Origin: Salminus brasiliensis
Lineage: Eukaryota; Chordata; Actinopteri; Characiformes; Bryconidae
Assembly: GCF_030463535.1 (NCBI RefSeq)
Contig: NC_132901.1
Location: 2,627,849 to 2,691,848 of the forward strand
Length of the DNA stretch: 64,000 bases
Reading direction: 5' to 3'
Shown here in pieces: positions 46,901 to 60,131 of the stretch. A program made the position numbers and the translations under genes. Every line of letters begins with the position of its first letter. Position 1 is the first letter of the stretch. Under the pieces are notes generated by a model, which worked only from the letters and a program-made list of their open reading frames with translations, searched no databases and was not told the DNA's origin.

Positions 46901-48982
46901 TCCACTGGCTTCCCATGCTGGAGTCCCTCTCTTTAGAGAACAACAACATAAAGCACCTGACCAAAGGTACCTTCTTGGGCCTGACAAGTTTGAGGGAACT
47001 CCACTTACAAAAGGCACTAGTTAAAAGCAAGACGGCAGCCTATCCTCTGATAGACGACTTCGCCTTTCAACCACTGGTCAAGCTAGAACATCTCTTCATG
47101 AGGGACACTTCCTTTAGGGACGTCACTGAGAATATGTTTGCTGGGCTTCAATGTCTGAGGACGCTGGACTTGAGTTGCAGCAAAACGGGGCTGAAGACCG
47201 TCAGCAACGCCACGTTCGCCTCCCTGCAAGACTCTCCACTCCTCCAGATGCTCAATCTTACGAGAATGGCCATCACCAGGCTTGACCCTGGAGCTTTCGC
47301 AAGACTTGGCAGCCTTACCACGCTGGTGCTCAGGTACAATTTCATCTCCCAGGAGCTGACGGGAGAAGAGTTCCAGGGCCTCGACAGCGTGAGGGAAATT
47401 TTTTTGTCCGCCAACCAGCAGAAGATCAGCCTGACCTCCAGATCCTTCATCCATGTGCCCACCTTGAGGGTTCTAACGCTAGGACGTGCCTTGACCGGCA
47501 CTCTAGACCTGGATCCCTCGCCGTTCCGGCCCCTTACCAACCTCACGGTGCTGGATCTCAGCAATAACAACATTGCAAACATCAACAGCGGCTTGCTGGA
47601 GGGACTGCGCCATCTCCGGGTGCTGAGAATGCAGCACAACAACCTGGCTAGGTTGTGGAAGGACGTTAACCCTGGGGGTCCGGTGCTGTTCTTGAAGGAT
47701 ACCCGGAACCTCTCCGTTCTGGAGTTGGATTATAACGGCTTGGATGAGATTCCACTCGCAGCCTTGCGAGGCCTTTTCCAGTTGAGCGAGCTCAGCCTCA
47801 GCGGGAACCTCTTGAACTTCCTGCACCACTCCGTATTTGACGACTTGCAGTCCTTGCGTTACCTGCGGATGGAGAAGAACCTTCTGACGTCCGTGCCACG
47901 GGAGACGTTCGGCGTCCCGATGTCCAACCTGACTGAGCTTCACATGGAGCACAACCCCTTCGACTGCACCTGCGAAAGCATCCAGTGGTTCTCCGAGTGG
48001 CTCAATACCACCAACACCAGCGTCCCTGGGCATACAGGCAGCTACATCTGCAATACTCCAACAGCATACTTCAACCGCTCTGTGCTGGACTTTCAGGCGA
48101 ACTCCTGTAAGGACTTGCTTCTCTTCCAGGCCCTGCACGTTCTCAGTAGCACTCTAGTCCTGGGTCTGATGGCCATAGCTTTCCTGGTGCACTTCCAGGG
48201 CTGGAGGATTCAGTTCTACTGGAACATCGTAGTGAATCGTACCCTCGGTATGAAAGGCTCCAGATATGAAAGCCTGGCCGAGGACAGGTACGACCATGAC
48301 GCCTATGTTATCCACGCCCCTGACGACAAAGCCTGGGTGGAACGAAGCTTGCTCCCTTTGGAGGAGGAACATTTTCACTTTTTCTTGGAGGACCGAGATG
48401 CAGTGCCAGGCCAGTCCACTTTGGAGTCCATTGTTGAGAACATCAGAAGGTCTAGGAAAATCATTTTCGTCGTCACAGAGGCACTTCTGAACGATCCCTG
48501 GTGCAGAAGGTAAGTCTAAGAATACCGCAGTCGCCGCTTGACATTTTCCATTACAGCGAAAGAGCAGAAGTGAAAGACGTCAAATCACTTTTGACCACAA
48601 GCCATTAGCCACTTCCTCCTTTGTAGATTCCCCAAAACCAGGCATTCCCTTTAGCAGATTACTTAAGCACCCTTCCAGCTAGCACAGTAATGTTGTTGTC
48701 CTGGATGACCCGGCTCTGTTGTCCTTGTTCACGACTTGTCAAACTCTCTCTAGGTTTAAAGCCCACCACGCACTCTACCAGCTAATGGAGGACAGCCGAG
48801 ACTCCTTGGTTCTGATTTTCCTGCAGGACGTCAACGATTACCGCCTGAGCCGCTCGCTCCTGATACGCCAAGGCATGCTCAAGTCCCGCTGCATCGTCCA
48901 CTGGCCCCTGCAGAAGGAACGCATTGCTGCTTTCCACCAGAAGCTACAGCTTGCGTTAAACTCCAGCAACAGGGACAACTAA
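40984..48982 (+). CDS. tlr3: Toll-like receptor 3, four coding exons, 907 aa
   Basis: Endosomal receptor that binds double-stranded RNA and signals through TRIF (family knowledge). Exons: 40984-41430, 43952-44146, 46657-48509 and 48754-48982. All introns are GT-AG, with phases 0, 0 and 2. An in-frame TGA at 40972 precedes the ATG (context ACCATGG). Domains: signal peptide 1 to about 22; LRRNT from Cys31/Cys40; leucine-rich repeats to about 640; LRRCT with NPFDCTCESIQWF; transmembrane helix about 705-730; TIR about 757-900. RNA-contact residues His42, His63, His541 and Asn543 match human His39, His60, His539 and Asn541; Arg111 replaces His108. TIR tyrosines Tyr764 and Tyr861 match human Tyr759 and Tyr858. 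The BB loop reads RDAVPG, with Pro798 where human has Ala795. The length is close to the 904 aa of human TLR3. The frame is intact, and I see no alternative identity. Confidence 0.97.
41436..42265 (+). repeat. 39-bp minisatellite in tlr3 intron 1, about 21 copies
   Basis: Units of 39 bp contain TTTAGATGGTCAGCCAGGAC then CAAGGT(T/A)GGAAA. From about 41713 they alternate CCAAGGTAGGAAAGCACCGG with CCAAGGCTGGAAACCTCAGG, giving a 78-bp dimer (AAGGTAGG at 41713, 41791, 41869, 41947 and 42025). The array begins within a few bases of the exon 1 splice donor (41431). AAGGTAGG resembles that donor (AAG|GTAGGT). Confidence 0.95.
42266..43214. other. rest of tlr3 intron 1, unique
   Basis: Contains a poly-C then CA tract at 42445-42473. 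Otherwise it is non-repetitive with no coding exon recognised. From 43743 to the acceptor at 43951 there is only AT-rich intron sequence. Confidence 0.6.
43215..43742 (+). mobile_element. M1 non-autonomous DNA transposon, full-length copy inside tlr3 intron 1
   Basis: About 525 bp from CTGTCCAAATGTTTGTGGAC to GGTGTCCCAATACTTTTGTC then CATATAG. All internal blocks are present: GCTACTTTTAAGTTGCACCC, CTATTGGCACCATACT, AAGCCCCCCAGCATTGAGC, ATGATGAGGTGGGGTGGTGA and GCAATCAAATCCTCACAGCA. It has no open reading frame. It is the best reference copy in the window. Confidence 0.88.
44147..46656. other. tlr3 intron 2
   Basis: Intron 2 runs from donor GTAAGAGC to acceptor TTTTACTCTTCCAG. 44480-45120 is strongly AT-rich with an A-run at 44820-44841. 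(TG)n lies at 45381-45402. An M1 copy is at 46168-46542. No further exon was recognised. Confidence 0.8.
46168..46542 (+). mobile_element. M1 non-autonomous DNA transposon in tlr3 intron 2, lacking the left end
   Basis: Runs from GCCTAATGCCAGGCAGGCCA through the (ATC)n block at 46314-46333 and GCAATCAAATCCTCACAGCA to GGTGTCCCAATACTTTTGTC. Its right end is about 115 bp before the exon 3 acceptor. It leaves an open frame running into exon 3, which should not be taken as a protein start. Confidence 0.85.
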
Positions 48983-49640
48983 CGCCTGGTAGATAGCACG
49001 TGAACGCTAGAACGCGACGTCGAAGTGGGCAATTCGGAAAGTCGGATTTCCGAGTGTGTGATTGTGTAGTACCCTGCGATGGGCTGACACCCTGTGTAGG
49101 GGGATCCTTGCCTTGTCCCCAATGACCCCAATCAAGAATGCTATGTTTACAGTATGCTACAGCAACGTTACCGCCATGAAGTTCTACAGCTTTTAGCTTT
49201 AAGCTTTTAGAATCATCTACACCGCCAATCGAATCGTCCTCCTGGATACCTCCTTTGTTTGACAGCTTCAGAGCTTATATTCAAATTATTTTCAGCCACA
49301 GTTTGGGTTTATATCACTGATGACACGGATACCGAACTTCGTACAGTAGGAGAACTTAAAGCGTGCATGTCCTGCGTCCAACTAAGGAAGGTAACTATGG
49401 AAACCCACCACAATGGACCAGTTCTCCATTTCACCAAGGCCTTGGGGGTGAAAGCTCGTTTGCATTCTAGACACTTGCCCTTTTCTCATATTGTGAGTTG
49501 GGAGGGAGGGGAGGGGTTTCACGAAGCAGAATTAGCGCCAGCCCGGTAGGAAAACGGCCCCATGGTGTGAATATTATGGCTGCGTGTGATTAATGCTGGT
49601 CGTTCGAAAGCCGAATAAAATGCATTTGATTGTCTAACAG
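48983..49640 (+). other. tlr3 3' untranslated region with poly(A) signal at 49614
   Basis: The stop codon TAA ends at 48982. The first clear AATAAA downstream is at 49614-49619, followed by TGTCTAAC about 15 bases later. This would give a 3' UTR of about 650 bp. The end is inferred from the hexamer only. Confidence 0.55.
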
Positions 49641-50342
49641 TGATGGAGTGTCGCTTGAATGTCGCTTGAATGTCGCAGCATGTACGAGTTACTGCAGCAG
49701 GTTTCACTTCCATGTGCTGATGCTCAAACACTCTCGCTGGTTCTCTGGGCATATCAGCAGCAGCCGTCTCACATGCCACAGTCAGTCGTTTCCATTTCCC
49801 AGACTGGTTTAGTTGTAATATACTGCCATCTAGTGGCCTTCTTGTGTACGGATGACTATATAACAGTTGAGCTGTTTGTTATAATGTACATAAAATACAC
49901 ACACATATATATATTGTTAATACTCATTCATATCGACTCTTTAGGCTACACATATCTGGATTTGGTTTAAAGCTCAGGTTGTTGACATTGTTTTGGCCTC
50001 CCGTCCTGTTTTTGGTCACACCACATCTCAAATACCTCCTCACTCCCTATATTGGGAACTACACAAAGCTCCTAGTGCTAGATTTCAGATTTCCACAGAT
50101 GAATTCATGTAAATACTGTTCTATTACAGATATATAAATAGTAAATAATGCTCTGTTTAGATTTGCAATCCATAATTTCCTGGCTTACATAGGGAGTAGT
50201 GTGTAATTTGAAACTGGACCTCCAGAGCCTGGTACCATAGCCTAGTCCCATTGCCTAATTAAGGGCTAGCATGCTCATGCAAGCGTTTTCGTCTCTGTGA
50301 GGACGGAAATAATAAATATTTACAAAAACAGATGGATAGAAA

Positions 50343-50402
<60 letters not shown>

Positions 50403-51010
50403 GTTCAATTTTGGAGCACTTCTATTGGTCTGTTCATGATGACATTCTGATACAATGGAAAGACCAACTACCAGATTCCCATTATTTCAAAAAGTGGAAA
50501 AACAACAAAAATGGAGACTGAAGGTTTTTGGGATCGAGTGTAAACCTAAACCAGTTCTGTTTTACTAAACTAGTCTGTATGCTTGGATGTACGTGGATTA
50601 GGGTCCTCAGCAAGAATTAAGGGTAAGATACTTGAGTAATTTTACTTCGTTACTGTACTTAAGTGTTCTTAAAAAAACATCGCTTATATAATTATTTAGA
50701 CCTTATATAATAAATACTCGGTACAGATCTCAAAGACCAGGACATTTTTTGCTGGTTTTCTCTTTAAAAATGTGTTAAAATAACCTTGAAATATAAATAA
50801 ATGTATTAAAAAAAGTATAGTCCTGTCTCTATATTCCCACTCAAAGGCCATTCATTGCATGGCTGATCAGGAACAGAGTACCCTGTTGCTGAAGTAGTTC
50901 CATGAACTGTCCGAAGAGTTACTATGCAGGTACTTGTTGTTCACCAAGCAACAACTGGCAACAATTGACATTTATTTAGAACAGAATAGTTGATTCCTCG
51001 CATCCTACAC
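49641..51010. other. intergenic between tlr3 and cyp4v
   Basis: Contains (CT)n then (TA)n at 50344-50397. Nothing else was recognised. In particular I see no exon resembling FAM149A, the gene found here in human. Confidence 0.6.
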
Positions 51011-51013
51011 ACG

Positions 51014-51730
51014 GGAATGGCCAATAGAATCCCAACTCCTATTCCAGGAACGGCCAATAGAATCCCAAAGTCCTGCGGCAGGAACGGCCAATAGAATTCC
51101 AACTCCTGCGGCAGGAACGGCCAATAGAATCCCAAAGTCCTGCGGCAGGAATGGCCAATAGAATCCCAACTCCTATTCTAGGAATGACCAATAGAATCCC
51201 AACTCCTATTCTAGGAATGGCCAATAGAATCCCAACTCCTATTCTAGGAATGGCCAATAGAATCCCAACTCCTATTCTAGGAATGGCCAATAGAATCCCA
51301 AAGTCCTGCGGCAGGAATGGCCAATAGAATCCCAACTCCTATTCTAGGAATGGCCAATAGAATCCCAACTCCTATTCTAGGAATGGCCAATAGAATCCCA
51401 AAGTCCTCTGGCAGGAATGGCCAATAGAATCCCAACTCCTATTCTAGGAATGGCCAATAGAATCCCAAAGTCCTGTGGCAGGAATGGCCAATAGAATCCC
51501 AACTCCTATTCTAGGAAGGGCCAATAGAATCCCAAAGTCCTGTGGCAGGAATGGCCAATAGAATCCCAACTCCTGCGGCAGGAACGGCCAATAGAATCCC
51601 AACTCCTGCGGCAGGAACGGCCAATAGAATCCCAACTCCTGTGGCAGGAACGGCCAATAGAATCCCAAAGTCCTGTGGCAGGAATGGCCAATAGAATCCC
51701 AAAGTCCTATTCTAGGAATGACCAATAGAA
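51014..51730. repeat. 33/34-bp minisatellite with a CCAAT box in every unit, about 22 copies, upstream of cyp4v
   Basis: Units contain GGAATGGCCAATAGAATCCC followed by AACTCCTATTCTA or AAAGTCCTGCGGCA. Every copy keeps GGCCAATAGAATCC. The array ends about 320 bp before the cyp4v start codon. CCAAT is the NF-Y core, but the A following it fits the NF-Y consensus less well than C or G. The tryptophan/proline-rich minus-strand frames are by-products. Confidence 0.93.
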
Positions 51731-52047
51731 TCCTACATAACCGCTGCCCTGCATATTTGACTTTTCCATGCTTCCAACACGGATGATCATTAACCGGCTC
51801 TTCCCGAGGAGGGCTGGGTGTGTTAGGCAGAGGAAAACACTACAGCATGGGCCTCCAGGTCTCCAGGACTGTGACCCACGTGGGAAAAGATTAAATAAGC
51901 CAATACTATCCAGCCTCTTGCGCAAGAAGTCGGCTGTTGCCAATCCCAGCGGGAGGGCACATTACGACCCAATCCTGCCACAGGAGGTGGGATTCTTCTT
52001 GGTCATAATAAAGCACCACTGTGGTTCTGCTGCATTGCTGCAGAAGG

Positions 52048-55000
52048 ATGGGGGTAGTTTTGGGTGCCTACACGCTGGGCTTTGTGGGCGCAGCTGCCTG
52101 TGTCCTGCTGCTCAGCTGGCTGACCTACCAGCTGCTGAGTCACTACCTGCACAGCTGGAAGGAGCTGAAACCGATCCCAGGTATCGGAGTCTCGTACCCG
52201 TTCCTGGGGAACGCGCTGCAGTTGAAGTCCAATGCAGGAGGTAAGAGGCCGAGGGTTACCCAGCAGGTTTGCCTGTGTTACATGCTTGTGGCCAGTGTTT
52301 ACTGCATGTTGGCACCTTTGGTTTTAGAAGAGTGAATCTGCTATATGGAAATTATGTGTCAAAAGCTCCAAGCCACCACAGGTCTCGTATCGGTCAAGGC
52401 TTATCAGCTGGCCTTGGGGTTTGGACAGTAAGACCCAAAAGAATCAGGAGCTTTGATAAACTGTTGCTTCGGCACTAAGCATCCTGGATTCCCCGTGGTG
52501 TAAACACTTGGAAACAGTAGAAGTGTATATTGCCATGGCTGCCATTTCTTGCCATAAAAAAAAAAAAAATTGACATTATATAACTACAGTCAGATGATCT
52601 GGTTCCATACGTGAAGCTGAATCATAACGCTTTCAAATCTTCCTTGCAGATTTCTTCCGGCAGATGGTCGGGTACGCCCGAGAGTTTCGCAACACTCCTC
52701 TGCTGAAGGTGTGGATCGGGCCTGTGCCGTTCCTAATCCTCTACCATGCAGAAACTATTGAGGTATGCTGAAGTATAGACTACTTCCCAGCCAACGTGCT
52801 TACGTGTGGGGCTTACGTAGGTGGAACGTGGGCTTGATTGGTTTCCAGGTGGGCCTGGGCTGTGAGTGGGTTTGTACATACTTTGTTTTGGGACCCAGTT
52901 GGGTTTCCCCATGGTGTTCCCATTTGCAGTGTACAACCTAAATAGGGCCCATATACTTAACCCCTTCTGGTCCCATCACTGACCCTAGTGGGACTCTGGT
53001 GGGCATCCTTTTTTGAGGCCAACATGGAACCCAAGGACAAAACTCTCCAGTTCCCGGTTGGGCTACTCACACCAGCCCCACATGGACCACATGCACATGT
53101 TAGCTGGGGTTTGTTTGGGTTGTACTTCTTGACGTCTTTACAAATCTAAAAATTCCTAGATATTCTGGGTGTATTGTGTTTTGTTTATATTGCATTGCTA
53201 TGTAAACAGTTTTTCCAATCACATTTGTGTATTCAGTGTATAAACTAAACTAGAGTCAAACTATATAAAATAAATAAAAATAAATAAATAACAGTACAGA
53301 ACTGCCTATATCATACATGCAGTTATTACCAGTACATTTCTATCAACTTATTATTACGTTTTTATTTGAAATACAATATGAATAAAGTAAATAAAACTAA
53401 TTATATCACTGCCAAGAAAAATAACATTAGTGGTACAGGTTGTTGTTGCCATTGAGGAACTTTAAAGTGATACACCCCTTATAAGTAACTTACTAGATTA
53501 CAACATATCTACAATTAAAAGTAACTTGAAAGATTGCAACATTACTACTATTACAAGTGACTGGTTGCCACCATTATAATGTTACCAATAAAAGTAGCTT
53601 GTAACTTACAGTTTCTGCTAAAACTAACTTACAAAGGTAACTAATTAAATTGTTACTAGAAATAAAAGTAACTTCTTCTTACATTACAATATTACAATAT
53701 TACAACCCTTAAAAATAACAATAGAAGTAACTTGTTAGATTGAAATGACCAGTGAAAATTGTTACAACATTCTAATATGTAATATACTTGCTACAGTAAA
53801 GTTACTACCAATAAAAGTAACTTGATACAACTCTTTAATGTAAGTTATTACAAAAGTAACTAATTACATTGTTAAAGTAAGTTTTAACAATTAGTTTTTG
53901 TTACTACCCTTTAATGTGACCTGCAAAAGTACTGTACTTCTATAAAAATAACTAATTTCATTGTTAAAGTAATTTCTTCCAATACTACTAAAAATAATAT
54001 ACTACCAATCAAAGTAACTTCTTACACTAAAGTTACTGCCAATAAAACGAACTTGTTACTTATTACGCAAAAGTAACCAATTACATTGTAACTAGAAATA
54101 AAAGTAAATACTTATATTACAACCCTTAAAAATAACAATATACTTCTAATAGAAGTTACTTAAAAAAAATTTTTATACAACAATAAAGAGTATGGTCAGA
54201 GATTTACACCTCTAAGTCTTCACATTTGTTTATTATTGAAAGCCAGTGTTTTTTTTTCCCTCTCTCTCTTACTTGCATAATGTATTGATCATATTTAACC
54301 CTCTGTTAAGATATCACAGAGCAAGGTCCAATGTCAGAACATGACCCTCTAAACTTTACCCTGCATTAGTTGTGTAAACAGTTCAAGCGCAGGTCATTAT
54401 TAAGCATGTAATATGTACCGGTATGTGTCAGCAACATTTAAGCAACATTTATGACCGTAACACACACCACCGATGACCTCAGGCACTCCAGTGATAACAT
54501 ATGATATATCAGTCATAGCTAGCGCCACTCATTGGTGGATATAGGTACCGTGTAATCTACTCTCCCTCTCTTCCAGACGGTTCTGAACAACCCGGTTCAT
54601 ATGGATAAAGCTTATGCCTATAAATTCCTGCACCCATGGCTGGGAACTGGCCTGCTGACCAGGTACTAGGATTCTGGTACTAGTGACTGTTGTACAGTTG
54701 TACAGTGCTAGTTGTACCGTGACTGTGTGTATGTGATCAATAAACTTTGATTGGATTGGATATTAATAATAATATAATATTAATTCTTGATAAAAGTAAC
54801 TCGCGAGCTCCCTTATTTTCTCAGTACCGGTGACAAATGGAGGCGTCGGCGAAAGCTCCTCACCCCCACCTTTCATTTCTCCATCCTGACGGAGTTTCTG
54901 GAGGTGATGAACGAGCAGGCGGAGGTGCTGATCGAGAAGCTGGAGAAGCAGGTGGACAAAGGACCCTTCAACTGCTTCAACCACATCACCCTCTGCGCCC

Positions 55001-58000
55001 TGGACATCATCTGCGGTGTGTATCCGCTTCCAGTACAGCACTGCTCAATACTCCAGATATTGACCCAAACACTCCTCATTTCGAGACCACCGCGCCCATC
55101 AGTGTAGATATATTCACAAGCAGCGCTGCTGTTTAAACCACGCAGATGGAAATAGGTGTGGAAATAACCTGTTGACGGGGTGGAAGATAGGGCACCTAGT
55201 GTCTGGAGCTTTGAAAGTGATGGGTGGAGTCCTATTGAGTGGGTGGGTGGGTTAGTCGTCTAAATTGCGGAGAACCTCTGAGATCCGGGGAAAGAGGGAA
55301 TGACCCCAGGACCCATTAGAGCTTTGGCCATTACATCGTTTTTGATGCTCTGACTGTCTGTGTGTTCCAGAAACTGCCATGGGGAAGAAAATCTACGCCC
55401 AGAGCAACTACGACTCGGAGTACGTGCAGAGCGTGTACCGGTACGTGTTCCGCCAGCAAAGTGAGATCAGACAGTGGGGGGCTGGGGGGGGAGGATAATT
55501 GTTCCCAACACTTTTGTCTGAGTGCTTCAGAGTCTGCAATATCGATCTGTGCAGACGTGGGGCAGTGGGGGCTCGCATGTGTATTCGTGTGTGTGTGTAG
55601 GGGTGTTGGGAAGCAGCATTGTCCAGCCCTGTCCTTGCATAACCTACACTGGCCACGAAATGTACAAGGGCTATTACCAAACTCTTCATAAGCCACCTGT
55701 TCCCTGGCCACTTTATTAGAAACCCTTACCTCGTACCTACGTCGTAGCTACACACCTCCTTCATCAGTGTGTCAGAACCCAGAGAATGGTCCACCACCCC
55801 TGTGTAACATCTGGACAGTAGTGGTCCTGTGGTCAGAAACATGTAGTGGAGCTATCAGTGTCAGTGCCAGTGTGAAATTCTCTCTGTCTCTGATTGGTCC
55901 AGGATGAGTGACATCATCACCAGGCGCCAGCGGATGCCGTGGTACTGGCCAGACGTCGTGTACAACTACTTCGGGGAGGGCAGGGAGCACAACCGCAGCC
56001 TCAAGATCCTACACTCCTTCACGGAAAGCGTAGGTGTTGATGAGACCGCCTCTCGGGTACAAGCGTGGTGCAGGTGTGGTGTTGGTGTCCGAAGTATGGG
56101 GGAGGGGGGTTGGGGGTTGGGGCATAATGGTGAAAGTGGGTGTAGCATAACACTCAAAGTAGATTGAAGAAGGATACACTAGTAAGGATGCAGTCGATCC
56201 GTGGTAGTGGATGTGGCTGTAACACTGAAAATGGGTGTAGCTCATCCATGGAAGTGGGTGTGGTATAACAGTGGAAATGGGTGTAGCCTATGCAAGGGAG
56301 TGGGTGTAGAATAACAGTGGTAATCTAGGTAGCTAATTCATGGAAGTGGGTGAAATGTAACAAGGGAAATAGATGTAGCATGGGTGTAGCATATTTATGG
56401 AAGTTTACATGGAAGTAGGTATAACGCAACAATTGGAAAAAGGTGTAGCCAATCCGTGGAAGTGGCGTGTCATTGAAAAGGGGTGTAGCTTGGGTGTAGC
56501 GCAACTATGAAACCAGGCCCAGCCTATTCATTGAAGTGGGTGTAGCATAACAATAAAAGTGGATGTAGCCTTTTTATGGAGGTGGGTGTAGAGTAACAAT
56601 GACCTATCCATGTTAATGGGTGTAGCATAACAAATGAAAGTGGGCGTAGCCTTTTCAGAGAAGTAGGTGTTGCGCAACAATTAAAATAGGTGCTATGAAA
56701 GTGGGTGTGGCCTGGTCATGGATGTGGGTGTAGCATTACAATGGTTGTCATTGACTGTCATTTTGTTGGACGGCCACTCAGGTGATTTACGAACGGGCGG
56801 AGTACATCTCCTACGTTGAGTCGGACAGCGAATCGGATCAGGGCATGAGGAAGAGGCGGGCGTTCCTGGACATGCTGCTGAAGGCACAGGACGAGGAGGG
56901 GAACAAACTCACCCACCGGGACATCCGGGAGGAAGTGGACACCTTCATGTTTGAGGTCAGGGTCCGTCTGACCTAGGGTCAACATCTTGCTGCTATACAC
57001 ACTTATGACCGTGACTGTTATGGGCATAATGTAGCATAACAAGGAAAATGGGTGTGGCCTGTTTGTAAGGTTATTGTACCTTTAAAAGTGAGATATGCAA
57101 ATTAGCTCTCTTCTGAATGGCTGCTCCATATAGTGCCTCATTCAAAAAGCAGTCCAGGCTATGACTGAGTGGGTGGGGCTAACAGCTAAACTGTAGGCTG
57201 AATAGGTGGATATGCTGTATGTCAATATACTGTGGATTTGTGTTGCCCCCTTGTGGCAGGGACACGACACAACCGCCGCCGCTATGAACTGGGCCATTCA
57301 CCTGCTGGGCTCCCACCCAGAAGCTCAGAGGAAAGTTCAGCAGGAGCTGTTTGAGGTTTTCGGTGAGCAAACCTCCCGACCAGAGCTGATCTAGAACCAG
57401 ATTTAGTCTCGGCACATATCTACCCGTCCCAGGGTAACTGATAGTACTTACTGAATAATTCATACTATTTACTAAATTATTTACAGTGAGTACTCAGTGT
57501 TATAACAGTTGCTGAATATAGCTTACCCTGAATATTTTATAGTATTTAGTGAATAATTTAGTAATAACTGAACAATTTTATAGTACTTGCTGAAGAATAC
57601 TTTAAGAGATTAGTACTTAATATTATAAGTTACTAAATGATTATTTTCTGAATATTTTATAGTATTTACTAAATAAACTGTTGTGTTCAATAAACAGTGT
57701 TTATTGAATATAATATAGTAATCACTGAATTATATATTATCTACGGATTTATTTATAGTAGTTACTCTTATAGTAGTTACTGTTATTACAGTTACTGTAT
57801 AATGTATAATATGTAAGCAGTTATTTATAGTATTTACTAAATTATTAAAGCTATTTATAGAATAACATGTGGTAATTACTCAAAATTACTCAATATTACT
57901 ATTACTAATAATATTAACAGTTACTGAATATTTGATCATATTTTCCTGAATATTGTACAGTATTTACTGCACAACTGTTGGTATTTCCTGAATAATTTAT

Positions 58001-60096
58001 AGTACGCACTGAATTCTTTAAGCCTAAAGTTATCCAATAATTTGTAGTTGTTTTTTTGTAGTTATTAATACTATAAGCTACTAAATAATTGTAAAGAATA
58101 ATTACTATATAATATATCCTGACTATTTTATAATAGTTGATTTGTTTTGTTGAAAATTACTCAATATTACTATTACTAATAATACTAACAGTTACTGAAT
58201 AAATGACTAAATAATTGTAAATAAGTAACTATATAATATATCCTGACTATTTTATAATATTTGATTTTTATTCAATTAATATTAATAAATTAGATTATAT
58301 TATAAATATTATTCATTATTTGTATTAAACAAATATTAGAATATTTGAAGTAATTAATACTGTTATGGTAAATTATTTAATAGTTACTCAATTATATAAT
58401 TATATAATAATTGCTAATATATCCTGAATAATTTATAGTATTTACTAAATAATTTACACTATTCACTGAATATGTTGTAGGATTTACAGCTACTAAATAA
58501 TATATTATTTCTAATAATTACTGTGATGAATAATTTACAGTATTATTGAAATGTATAACAGCTATATAACAGTAAGGAATTTATTGTAAGTCAATTCATA
58601 TTACTATTGAAATATTTTAATAGTACTTATGTAATAGTAATAGTAGTTTTACAAATTGCATAGTAGTTGCTGAACAATTGAATACGTGTTGATTAATGTA
58701 TAGCAACTGCTTTCATAAATCATAGTAGTTACTTCATACAATGTAGTAATTACTGACTAATATTTATCTGGAAGGCTCTACAGTAATGATAAATAATGTC
58801 CAGTAGTGAATAAGTTATATAATAATAGTTCATAAGTTAAATATAAGTTATTGTAGTTATTGGATAATTAAAAGTACATACCTGTTGTAGGAGAGTCAGA
58901 GAGGCCCATTAACACAGAGGATCTGAAGAAGCTGCGCTATCTGGAGTGTGTGATTAAAGAGGCTCTCCGGCTCTTCCCCTCGGTTCCGTTCTTCGCCCGG
59001 AGCATCTGTGAAGACACAAACATCGGTGAGGAAACTTCATATCAGTGGGACGATATATAGGAACGTATTAAATCACGTGTCATATTCATTTCTATACCAA
59101 TGAGTTACTTTAATGGCAGTACCGCATTTAACTCACACAATGTGTATTAAAATTTCATAAACTACACAAAAAGATGTTTTTTGTATTTATTTTATTTATT
59201 TAATATAAAGAAATGCACTAAAACTATTATATATATTATTATTTACAGTCTTGTCTAGTTATTTACTACAAGACGTAATCACCACTTACACTCTGGATGT
59301 TACTTTTAGGATAACAGTGTACATTTGTGTACATTTATATGTGCATTTATTTATAGTACTATGAATATGTATTCTATAGTGTATATACTGATTACATTTA
59401 TAGTAGTTACTCAAAGTTCTAACAGTTACTGAATAATTTATAGTAGTTACAGGATCTAACAGTAGGTAACAGTACAATAATAACTGAATAATGCAAAGTA
59501 GGAAGCAAATAATTACTATTTACATAATAACATAGTAGTTGCTCAATATTATAACATTTAAACTAGACAAAACGTAGTCACTGAATTATATTTCTTTTAA
59601 TATGTTTAACAAACAAAACTCATTACAATCATTATTTATATATCCAAGTTTGTTTAGCATTTATTTATTTATTTTGTTTAGTTTCTAACTTGACTTTGAG
59701 TATTACATATTTCATAACAATCCTAGACATTTATTCCACATGGTGGTTTTTAAAAATTATAATTACATTTAGTTTATTACTTTAATTTTAATTTTAATGT
59801 TGATATAAAATGGAATATATTTAAATATTTAAATATTAACACTTACATTTAGATAAAACAAATGTAAAAAAAAATTACACTAGAAATTAATTTGAATGTT
59901 AATTTCAATCATATATACATTAAGTATGATATTAGAAAGTTGAATTTTTAAAATGACTTGTATCATGTTTTTTATTTTATTATAACTGTATTATGAGTAT
60001 TAATCTTATTATAAAAAATGTAATGAATAATTAATAGTCATATAATATAGATGTATATAGAATTTTGCTGGTGAATACTGCAAAGACATACTGCTT

Positions 60097-60131
<35 letters not shown>

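Noticed and set aside
47083..48138. Minus-strand open frames over tlr3 exon 3
   Set aside because: Shadows of a GC-rich leucine-rich-repeat coding exon; no independent support.
51768..52244. 158-residue frame overlapping cyp4v exon 1
   Set aside because: Different frame from the P450 exon. The cyp4v start at 52048 encodes a proper membrane anchor and joins in phase to exon 2.
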